NCBI GenBank assembly: GCA_020354595.1
Contig: CP070650.1
Span: forward strand, 1,918,728 to 1,924,987
From: Myxococcales bacterium
GTDB lineage: Bacteria > Myxococcota_A > Polyangia > Polyangiales > Houyiibacteriaceae
Direction: 5' to 3'
Length of the DNA stretch: 6,260 bases
In this document: piece after piece, positions 1 to 5,250 of the stretch
Layout: each line of letters begins with the position of its first letter
How positions within the stretch are numbered: the stretch's first letter is position 1
Position numbers and translations under genes: made by a program
Notes under the pieces: generated by a model
What the model was told of the DNA's origin: nothing
Databases searched by the model: none
Seen by the model: only the letters and a program-made list of their open reading frames with translations

Positions 1-904
1 CGGTGGGCCAGTTGGTCGTATCGTTCACGTCGGACCCGGTCAGATCCAGCACCGTGAGCGCGTCCGCGCTCGCGCCGCCGGGAATGTCGCCTCCGAGAGG
101 GTTATCCGGGTTCTGGTCGACGTTGTCGTTTGCGGGTCCGTGACAGATCACGCAACGGGTGAACATGATGGACCAGTAGATCTCGCTCCACCTCGGCTCG
201 GGAAGCTGCCCTGCGGGACCGCTGTAGACGCAGATCTCGTCATCGACGCTCGGACACGGTTGGAGCTCGTCGGCTTCCGAAGGCGCTGTCTCGGTACGCG
301 CGATCACCGGAGACTGGCAAGCGAGCCAGTTGCGTACGATCTCCTCCGCCTCGTCCGACTCGATCGGAGGGAGCTCGGTACCATCGGCGCGAAGCCACGG
401 CGTGTTGTTGCGGACGCGGCGACCCGCATCGCCAGGCGGCATGGCGCCGGCGCGTATCTCTTGAATCATCCCCTCGGCCCAGCCTCGAATGTTGCCCTGA
501 TCGCCGTGCAGACGTCGCAGACGCTGGCAGTATGGTGTGTCGGTTTGACCACCCTCGCAGCTCTGAATCGGCTGCGTGCAAGTCGGGTCGTTGGCCTCGT
601 CGGTACAGGCCAGGGACACGTCGAAGTTCAGTCCGGCGGGAACACCGATTCGATCGGCACCGGTCGCCGCGGGCGCGTGGCAGAACGTCCCGTCGCCGCA
701 GGTCGATTGGACCAAGGCCTGCCCTTCATACATCGGCAACCCGTCCGTAATCCGGTAGGTGATGTCGAAGGCGGCGGGCCCTTCGATTGGGTTCCCCTCG
801 GGCGTGGTCCCGTCGAGGTTGCATTCCCCGAGGTCGCGCTTGCAGCCGAGCATCGCGGTTGCGACGACCAGAAAAGCGCAAGCAAGGAGGCGGCCGGCAG
901 GCAT
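1..904 (-). CDS. Cytochrome-c-like, Cys-rich putative lipoprotein (3' end outside the window)
   Basis: Reading the minus strand from ATG at 904 gives 301 uninterrupted codons to the window edge. The N-terminus has a short basic start and a hydrophobic stretch (residues 6-20) ending in M-L-G-C at 18-21, a slightly imperfect lipobox, so export and lipid attachment at C21 are likely. Residues 69-76 are C-G-D-G-T-F-C-H, a CX5CH haem-like motif, followed by A-M-P-P-G with M155 as a possible axial Met. A second unit starts near residue 238 with a canonical CVICH at 251-255. The block R-N-W-L-A-C at 191-196 closes the first unit, as I recall from myxobacterial cytochrome-like proteins. Other Cys (28, 100, 109, 116, 126, 217, 225) may form disulphides. 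Role inferred: envelope electron transfer or a haem-dependent surface protein; substrate unknown. There is only a weak GGCGG ahead of the start. It lies 60 bp after the sigma gene on the same strand. The product could equally be called hypothetical. Confidence 0.8.
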   Translation of the reverse strand, partial: MPAGRLLACAFLVVATAMLGCKRDLGECNLDGTTPEGNPIEGPAAFDITYRITDGLPMYEGQALVQSTCGDGTFCHAPAATGADRIGVPAGLNFDVSLACTDEANDPTCTQPIQSCEGGQTDTPYCQRLRRLHGDQGNIRGWAEGMIQEIRAGAMPPGDAGRRVRNNTPWLRADGTELPPIESDEAEEIVRNWLACQSPVIARTETAPSEADELQPCPSVDDEICVYSGPAGQLPEPRWSEIYWSIMFTRCVICHGPANDNVDQNPDNPLGGDIPGGASADALTVLDLTGSDVNDTTNWPT

Positions 905-964
905 CTGAGCCGCCAAATTGCGACTCTTGCCCCGCGGAGTCAAGCAAGGCGCAAGGCTGCGGGC
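905..964 (-). other. 60-bp intercistronic gap between sigma factor and lipoprotein genes
   Basis: Read on the minus strand, the gap holds two mutually exclusive 5-bp inverted repeats (CTTGC/GCAAG and GACTC/GAGTC), with no T-run behind either. I see no convincing terminator and no clear promoter, so read-through from the sigma gene into the lipoprotein gene is likely. Confidence 0.35.
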
Positions 965-1774
965 TCAAGCCGCCGGTCGCAAATGCTCGAGTTGAGCGCG
1001 GAGCTTTTGGCGAGCCCTGACCTCGAGCTGCCGGACACGCTCTTTGCTCACCCCCATCTCGCGCCCGAGTGACTCTAGCGTCCGGGGCTCGTCCGAGAGG
1101 ATGCGCGCTTCGACGATGCGCTGCTCGCGGTCGGTGAGGCTGTCCATCGCGGAGTCCAGTGCCTCCCGAACGTCGTGCACCGTTTGTGATCGAGCGACCG
1201 ATTCTTCCGGCGTCGGCTGCTTGTAGCTCATCCGCTCCATTGCGGCCGGCGCGTCCGACACCGTGGCATCGAGCGAAAGATCGCCACGCGTAAGCAATGG
1301 CCACAGTTGTTTCGCGCGCGAGAGCGGCATCCCACTCTCCTCGGCCAATGCCTCCGGCGACTCGACTGCCTTACGACGGAACGCACGCATCGCCCGGCGC
1401 TCCGTTCGCGTCGTCCCGAGCCGCACGATGCGGTAAGACCGCACGACGTAGTCGCGAATCTCTGCACGGATCCAGTACGCTGCGTAGGTGATCAGCCGGC
1501 AGTTCCTTTCCGGATCGAACTTCGACGCGGCCTTCAACAAACCAAGGTTGCCCTGCTGGACCAAATCCTCGAGCGGAACGCCCCATCGGCGATACTCGCG
1601 CGCGATCGCAATCACGAAAGGAAGACTCGACTCGATCAACTGGGCGCCAGCTCGTTCGTCGCCGTCGCACCAACGTTGCGCGAGCTCGCGTTCAGCTTCG
1701 GCATCGAGGATCTCGACCCGCTTCAGTGAGGCGCGGTATCGGTCCAGAGCCGTTGCGGAGATAATCGTCGCCAT
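965..1774 (-). CDS. RNA polymerase sigma factor, RpoH-like (sigma-70 family group 3)
   Basis: The 269-aa protein covers regions 1.2 to 4 of sigma-70 proteins, close to the length of RpoH (about 285 aa). Region 1.2/2.1 includes S-L-P-F-V-I-A-I-A at 50-58. Region 2.2 reads D-L-V-Q-Q-G-N-L-G-L-L from residue 70, followed by F-D-P (86-88) and Y-A-A-Y-W-I-R-A-E-I at 97-106 (region 2.3/2.4). D-L-S-L-D-A at 165-170 is typical of RpoH proteins. The region 4.2 helix-turn-helix is T-L-E-S-L-G-R-E-M-G-V-S-K-E-R-V-R-Q-L-E at 232-251. The RpoH box after region 2.4, normally Q-R-K-L-F-F-N-L-R, is replaced by E-R-R-A-M-R-A-F-R (125-133), so core binding or promoter choice may differ from true heat-shock sigma. 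The ATG at 1774 is the only ATG/GTG after the upstream in-frame stop, and it has no clear Shine-Dalgarno. It probably directs stress or developmental genes; a paralogue of RpoH rather than the housekeeping copy is my inference. Confidence 0.93.
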   Translation of the reverse strand: MATIISATALDRYRASLKRVEILDAEAERELAQRWCDGDERAGAQLIESSLPFVIAIAREYRRWGVPLEDLVQQGNLGLLKAASKFDPERNCRLITYAAYWIRAEIRDYVVRSYRIVRLGTTRTERRAMRAFRRKAVESPEALAEESGMPLSRAKQLWPLLTRGDLSLDATVSDAPAAMERMSYKQPTPEESVARSQTVHDVREALDSAMDSLTDREQRIVEARILSDEPRTLESLGREMGVSKERVRQLEVRARQKLRAQLEHLRPAA

Positions 1775-1829
1775 ACTGGGCGCGAGTTGCAGTAACCGTG
1801 CCTAAAACCGTGAACGCGGAAACTCTAGG

Positions 1830-1865
1830 AAAAACCCAAATTGCACGAGGAACGTGCGGCAATTT
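1830..1865 (-). terminator. Hairpin plus T-tract, attenuator-like, in the sigma gene leader
   Basis: In the direction of the sigma gene the DNA reads AAATTG, CCG, CACG, a 5-nt loop TTCCT, CGTG, CAATTT, then GGG and TTTTT. The two arms pair over 10 bp with one 3-nt bulge, and the five Ts follow three bases later. This resembles an intrinsic terminator or attenuator 55 nt before the sigma start codon. The stem base is A/T-rich and the T-run is short, so it may be weak. It could instead be a protein operator, since the DNA is also a near-palindrome. Confidence 0.35.
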
Positions 1866-1905
1866 GCCACATAGGGTCGCCTCTTCGCCGCGGCAATGGC
1901 GGCAA
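1856..1905. repeat. Three copies of GCGGCAA with a GGCAA-T-TTGCC dyad
   Basis: GCGGCAA occurs at 1856-1862, 1890-1896 and 1899-1905 on the plus strand. The first copy is also the left half of the dyad GGCAA-T-TTGCC (1858-1868). A further TTGCC lies at 1968-1972. The second and third copies start 9 bp apart; the first is 34 bp away. They may be half-sites of one regulator, possibly the same one as for the adjoining palindrome, whose arms (TTGCGCC/GGCGCAA) are related words. Confidence 0.3.
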
Positions 1906-1908
1906 AGA

Positions 1909-1924
1909 TTGCGCCGAGGCGCAA
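1909..1924. promoter_or_regulatory. Perfect 16-bp palindrome, candidate operator
   Basis: TTGCGCC, a 2-bp centre GA, then GGCGCAA form two perfect 7-bp half-sites. The element sits in the divergent region, 135 bp from the sigma start and 77 bp from the small gene start. The size and symmetry fit a site for a dimeric helix-turn-helix regulator; which one cannot be told from this sequence. Confidence 0.4.
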
Positions 1925-1984
1925 GATTAGCGGGTGTACGAGAAGGCTGGATTTTTCCGTGCCGGCTTTGCCTGAATAGCCTTC

Positions 1985-1990
1985 TATGCT
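1985..1990 (+). promoter_or_regulatory. Candidate -10 box for the 85-aa gene
   Basis: TATGCT matches four of six positions of the sigma-70 -10 consensus and resembles the TATGAT boxes of the two kinase promoters in this window. It would place the transcription start at about 1997, leaving a leader of only around 5 nt before the GTG. No acceptable -35 is found 16-18 bp upstream, so the call is weak. Confidence 0.25.
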
Positions 1991-2001
1991 AGTTTCGAGG
2001 C

Positions 2002-2259
2002 GTGGAAGTCGTCCTTCGCAAGGTAGGCCGCAAGTCGGGTCGTGCTGTCGTAGGGCGCCTATTGCGCCCGCCGCGCAAGGGCTCGGTCGTCGTCATCGAG
2101 TTTGCGGACGGGCTCCATGAGTACGTGACGACTCCAGTGAAGCGTGTGCTTCAGCTCTGCGGGCAGGACACCTACTACTTGCAGACCGCGAATAGCCGCT
2201 ACCGGCTCGAGGTGCGCTCGAACGAGTCCGGCGTCGTCGATCAGCCTGTCGCGAACTAA
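2002..2259 (+). CDS. Small basic conserved-looking protein, function unknown (85 aa)
   Basis: I do not recognise this gene with certainty. The start is GTG at 2002: an in-frame TAG lies just upstream (1990-1992), and no other ATG or GTG gives a sensible N-terminus. The first 30 residues are rich in Arg/Lys (R-K-V-G-R-K-S-G-R, then R-L-L-R-P-P-R-K-G). They are followed by alternating hydrophobic strands (S-V-V-V-I-E-F around 28-34, E-Y-V-T-T-P-V around 40-46, Y-Y-L-Q-T-A-N-S-R-Y-R-L-E-V around 58-71). This suggests a small beta-barrel (SH3-like) fold that could bind nucleic acid or protein. There is no signal peptide or membrane segment. A GAGG lies only 1 nt from the GTG, too close for a ribosome site. 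Third codon positions are mostly G or C, as in the neighbours, which supports coding. It is divergent from the sigma gene and shares its control region; its stop overlaps that of the convergent FGase gene. Confidence 0.72.
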   Translation: MEVVLRKVGRKSGRAVVGRLLRPPRKGSVVVIEFADGLHEYVTTPVKRVLQLCGQDTYYLQTANSRYRLEVRSNESGVVDQPVAN

Positions 2260-3086
2260 GCTTCGTTTTTCATCAGCTCGCCGAGCTTGCGGAGCAAGTG
2301 GTCGAGTACTTGCTGTAGTCTCGCGAATTCGCTTTTCTTGATCTCGCTCGTTCGCTCGTCGACGTAGAGTGCTCGATTGAGCTCGATCTGAACGGCGTGT
2401 TGTCCGCGCCTCGGCGCGCCGTAACTCGAGGTGGTCCAACCGCCACGATAGGGATCGTCGTGCTTCACGCTGAGCCCAGCCTCGCGAAAGTGCCGATCGA
2501 TCAAGTCGATGATGCGACCGTCAGCGGTGGAACGTCCACGCGTGCCAGGGACGACATCCGCGCGCCGAACATGGCGTCCGCCGAACACGCGGCGACCCGT
2601 AGAAGGCATCGAGTGCGCCGCCACGATGACGACGTGCCCGTGCTCCTGGCGCATGCGCGCGGCCACCTCGCGGAGCGTCTGATGGTATGGGTCGTAGAAG
2701 AGCTCGAGCCGTCGCGCGAACTGTTGGGTCGTCAGTGGCGCGCGTAGCAGCGGAGTACCGTCGGTCCTCGCCCGCCAGACCACACCACGAGCGGGAATGT
2801 GACGCGCGTTCGGATGCCTCGGCACAGCAGCTGAATCCACCTCGTCTGGACCTCGGTTGAGGTCGACCACGTAGCGGGACACCCTGGAAACGAGCAGGGT
2901 TGCGCCCTGTTGAGGCGCGCGCTGGTACAGCTGATCGACGTAAATGTCCGAATCGCGGAGGACTGCCAACGGGGTTGCGTCGATCTCGCTCTCTACCTCG
3001 GGCGGCACCTGCAACCCGGAATGGGGAACCTCCACGAGAACGGGGGTCGGAGCGGTTTTTGGGGCGTTTATCTCGACGAAGGACAC
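2256..3086 (-). CDS. N-formylglutamate amidohydrolase family protein (HutG/FGase-like)
   Basis: The 276-aa length and motif order fit the FGase family (Pfam FGase, PF05013), metal-dependent enzymes that hydrolyse N-formyl-L-glutamate to formate and glutamate at the end of one histidine degradation route. Visible motifs are V-E-V-P-H-S-G at 18-24, D-S-D-I-Y-V-D at 45-51, V-D-L-N-R at 74-78, V-A-A-H-S-M-P-S at 155-162, D-D-P-Y-R-G-G at 210-216 and Q-I-E-L-N-R-A-L-Y at 233-241. His, Asp and Glu in these blocks are the probable metal and catalytic residues. It has no signal peptide, so it should be cytoplasmic. The start is GTG at 3086: the next in-frame triplets upstream are three sense codons and then the kinase TGA. 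No Shine-Dalgarno precedes it, so translation is probably coupled to the kinase. No other hut gene is present, so the true substrate may be another formyl or acyl amino acid. Confidence 0.9.
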   Translation of the reverse strand: MSFVEINAPKTAPTPVLVEVPHSGLQVPPEVESEIDATPLAVLRDSDIYVDQLYQRAPQQGATLLVSRVSRYVVDLNRGPDEVDSAAVPRHPNARHIPARGVVWRARTDGTPLLRAPLTTQQFARRLELFYDPYHQTLREVAARMRQEHGHVVIVAAHSMPSTGRRVFGGRHVRRADVVPGTRGRSTADGRIIDLIDRHFREAGLSVKHDDPYRGGWTTSSYGAPRRGQHAVQIELNRALYVDERTSEIKKSEFARLQQVLDHLLRKLGELMKNEA

Positions 3087-3095
3087 TGGGCGGGC

Positions 3096-5102
3096 TCAGG
3101 CGCTGAACGATTCTCGGAACGGCATCTGCGAAGGACTCACCTTGGTCCGAACCAGCCCACACGCAAGCCCTAGATAGAAGGCGCGGTAGACCGGCTCGAG
3201 ATCCGCGCCGGAGGCGCTCTCGCGGGCCAGAAGCCCGCCCAGCGTGGTGTCCCCCGAAACCGCATCCAAGGCTCGAATCCATCGCGGGTCGAGCCGGAAC
3301 GCTCCGAGCGGAGGTCCGTCCTCGCAGCGCTCGACTACACGTTCGCGGAGCGGCTCGAGGACGGATTCGATTTCTTCGAGGTGCGCTTCGTGCGCCGCGT
3401 CTCTCAAGAGCTCGTAGGGGTCCTGCCCCATCGGAAAGGTCTCCTCGTGACTACGCGCACCACGAACGAAGGCCCACTCACCGCGCCTCCATCGAAACGC
3501 CTCCATCAACCGGCCACGTACCTGCTCCCCGATGGCACGAAAGAGCTCGACGGGGCGGAGAATCCCCAAGCCGACCAGGGCGTCGCCAAGACGGCCGCCG
3601 TACTTCGGTAGAAGCGCCAACGCCATTTCGACTTCCATGCGAAGGCACTGACCGGTGGCGACCAGGTGCTCGCCAAGGAGCTCCGACTTGTCGGTCGAGG
3701 CGACGAACTCAGGCTTGCCGTCGACGAAGTAGATCTTCTTGCGACGGTTTCGTTGCCACAAGTGAAGAACTCCCGTCTGCCGCTTCGAGATGATGTCGTA
3801 GAACACCGGGAGCAGTGTTGCGGCGCGGAGCTGCCCCTGCTTCTCGGCTTGGGCGAGCTCCTCCAGCTTCCATTGAAGCCCAGGAGACGTAACGAAGCGG
3901 GTGAGCTCGGGAAGGTCTGACGGGTTGAGATAGGTGCCGTCAGACTTGGAAATCTTGCTGCTCCGACTATCGATGACGCCGGTCGTCAGCAGTTGAATGA
4001 GGCGCGGATAGCTCATCGGCCCCATCACGCTACCGTCGGGAAGCTGCACCCGATAGATCGTCGGAGACGTGGCGGCCTGCGGGCCGATCAGCTCCTGCCC
4101 CGCACCCGCGTGGTGCATCAGGTCGCTATCGACGAGCGAAGGCACGTCGGCGTCCGGCAGATGAACCTCCGGGGCCTCCCCATCGACCAGGCGGAGCTGT
4201 GCGAGAAGCCGTCCGAGTCGATCCGGGCCGTGCCCCATCCCCCGCCGGCGCATCACCTCGGCGCAAGCCTCCGCCAGGGCCCCGGCCGTCGGCCGCTCTT
4301 TCGGGTCTCGCTGAAGACCTCGGAGAACGACTGCCCGGATGTCCTGCGGAATCCGTCGCTCGCACCGTGCGAGCACCCGCAAGTCGGCGTCGCGGATCTG
4401 GAGCAGCACGTTGAGCTCGCTTTCGCCCTGGAAGAGAGGCTCGCCGATCAACATCTCCGCGAGCACCGTCGAGAGTGTGAAGACGTCGCTCTTTCCACTG
4501 AGCTCCTTGCCCAACACCTGCTCGGGCGACATGTACCCGAGCTTGCCGCGCACCTGCCCGTCCTCAGTGGTGGGTGCGCGGCTGCGAACGGTCGCGATGC
4601 CGAAGTCCGTAAGCTTCACATGACCGGTACGGGTGAGCAGGATGTTCGCGGGGCTCACGTCGCGGTGCACGAACTCGAGCGACTCGCCTTGATCGTCGAC
4701 GGCGTGGTGCGCGTAGTCGAGAGCCTGTGCCTTTTGATAGGCGATGTGCAGAGCTACGTCCCATGGAATCGGCGACTCGGGCGGTGCCGTGCGTAGAAGA
4801 CGGCTCACGTTCGAGCCATCGACGAGCTCCATCACGAGGACGAGGTCCTCACCCATCGTGCCGAAATCGAACACCTGAACAATGTTGGGGTGTTCGAGCA
4901 TCGCCGCGAGACGGGCCTCGTCGATGAACATCCAAACGAAATCGGGATCACTTGCGAACTGGGGGAGAATTCGCTTCAAGGCCACGCGCTTCGAAAAGCC
5001 GTGAAGACCTTCACGGCGCGCGACGAAAACCTCGGCCATTCCCCCAGCCGCCAAGCGGCGCTCAATGCGGTACGGCCCGAGCAGCGGCCGTTCTTCGCTC
5101 AC
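3096..5102 (-). CDS. Ser/Thr protein kinase with GYF_2-like and DUF4388 (PATAN)-like domains
   Basis: The 668-aa protein begins with a Hanks-type kinase domain (about 11-286). It has a Gly-rich loop A-A-G-G-M-A-E-V-F (18-26), ATP-binding K43, helix C E62, a catalytic loop H-R-D-V-S-P-A-N (146-153; D148, N153), D166-F-G, and G-Y-M-S-P-E-Q (189-195). All core catalytic residues are present, so it should be active. Residues 350-400 (G-S-V-M-G-P-M-S, L-L-T-T-G-V-I) look like a GYF_2 module. Residues 425-550 (T-G-V-L-H-L, K-I-Y-F-V-D-G-K, W-R-R-G-E-W-A-F) match DUF4388/PATAN, a signalling adaptor of deltaproteobacteria. A helical C-terminus of unknown type follows. No transmembrane helix is visible, so it is cytoplasmic. 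The start is GTG at 5102, with GGAGG 5 nt upstream; an ATG at 5106 is in another frame. It is divergent from a second kinase and upstream of the FGase gene. Targets are unknown. Confidence 0.93.
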   Translation of the reverse strand: MSEERPLLGPYRIERRLAAGGMAEVFVARREGLHGFSKRVALKRILPQFASDPDFVWMFIDEARLAAMLEHPNIVQVFDFGTMGEDLVLVMELVDGSNVSRLLRTAPPESPIPWDVALHIAYQKAQALDYAHHAVDDQGESLEFVHRDVSPANILLTRTGHVKLTDFGIATVRSRAPTTEDGQVRGKLGYMSPEQVLGKELSGKSDVFTLSTVLAEMLIGEPLFQGESELNVLLQIRDADLRVLARCERRIPQDIRAVVLRGLQRDPKERPTAGALAEACAEVMRRRGMGHGPDRLGRLLAQLRLVDGEAPEVHLPDADVPSLVDSDLMHHAGAGQELIGPQAATSPTIYRVQLPDGSVMGPMSYPRLIQLLTTGVIDSRSSKISKSDGTYLNPSDLPELTRFVTSPGLQWKLEELAQAEKQGQLRAATLLPVFYDIISKRQTGVLHLWQRNRRKKIYFVDGKPEFVASTDKSELLGEHLVATGQCLRMEVEMALALLPKYGGRLGDALVGLGILRPVELFRAIGEQVRGRLMEAFRWRRGEWAFVRGARSHEETFPMGQDPYELLRDAAHEAHLEEIESVLEPLRERVVERCEDGPPLGAFRLDPRWIRALDAVSGDTTLGGLLARESASGADLEPVYRAFYLGLACGLVRTKVSPSQMPFRESFSA

Positions 5103-5106
5103 ACAT

Positions 5107-5113
5107 CCCTCCC
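5107..5113 (-). promoter_or_regulatory. Ribosome binding site fixing the GTG start of the first kinase
   Basis: On the minus strand GGGAGGG lies just before the start, with GGAGG separated by 5 nt from GTG at 5102. It supports that GTG over the overlapping ATG at 5106, whose frame lacks kinase content. Confidence 0.65.
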
Positions 5114-5131
5114 TTGGAGTCCGTCGTCTTC

Positions 5132-5161
5132 ATCATACGCGCCCTGGGCACCAACTGTCAG
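5132..5161 (-). promoter_or_regulatory. Sigma-70-like promoter of the kinase-FGase unit
   Basis: On the minus strand CTGACA (5161-5156, five of six to TTGACA), an 18-bp spacer and TATGAT (5137-5132, five of six to TATAAT) make the best promoter match in the window. Transcription would start near 5125, giving a leader of about 22 nt that carries the GGAGG site. Confidence 0.6.
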
Positions 5162-5192
5162 CTTAGTCCCCGTTTCAGCGAGAACGGAACAC

Positions 5193-5222
5193 TTGGGGCT
5201 CCGCTTCGTTCCTGTTTATGAT
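5193..5222 (+). promoter_or_regulatory. Sigma-70-like promoter of the second kinase gene
   Basis: TTGGGG (5193-5198), an 18-bp spacer and TATGAT (5217-5222) form a fair housekeeping-type promoter. The predicted start near 5229 leaves about 21 nt before the ATG at 5251 and rules out the in-frame ATGs at 5218, 5221 and 5227. A 5-bp inverted repeat GGAAC/GTTCC (5186-5190, 5208-5212) brackets the -35 box. Confidence 0.5.
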
Positions 5223-5250
5223 GCAAATGTCCTTTAGGTACGGGGGAACC

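Larger units (their letters stand above)
1775..2001. other. Divergent intergenic region with clustered inverted repeats
   Basis: This 227-bp stretch separates the sigma gene (minus) from the small plus-strand gene and must hold both promoters. It is visibly more AT-rich in places than the flanking genes. It contains a bulged hairpin (1838-1865), a perfect palindrome (1909-1924) and repeated GGCAA/TTGCC words. I found no good -35/-10 pair for the sigma gene. A 64-codon open frame on the plus strand (1798-1992) has low-complexity, unrecognisable content and is not called as a gene. Confidence 0.6.

Noticed and set aside
905..964. Possible intrinsic terminator between sigma and lipoprotein genes
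   Set aside because: Only two competing 5-bp stems and no T-run; too weak to call.
140..1072. 310-codon plus-strand open frame
   Set aside because: It lies antisense to the lipoprotein gene and runs into the sigma gene. The product has no recognisable motif and is Arg-rich, as expected of a shadow frame in GC-rich DNA, while the minus strand shows a lipobox and haem motifs.
726..1304. 192-codon minus-strand open frame
   Set aside because: It overlaps the region 4-coding part of the sigma gene in another frame and has low-complexity Arg/Ala/Gly content.
2521..3282. 253-codon minus-strand open frame
   Set aside because: It is an alternative frame across FGase and the kinase end. FGase motifs are only in the other frame.
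3993..4796. 267-codon plus-strand open frame
   Set aside because: It is antisense to the kinase domain, where all catalytic motifs are on the minus strand; no motif or ribosome site of its own.
5218..5250. Earlier in-frame ATGs for the second kinase
   Set aside because: ATGs at 5218, 5221 and 5227 lack a ribosome site and overlap or precede the predicted transcription start; 5251 has GGGGGA just upstream.
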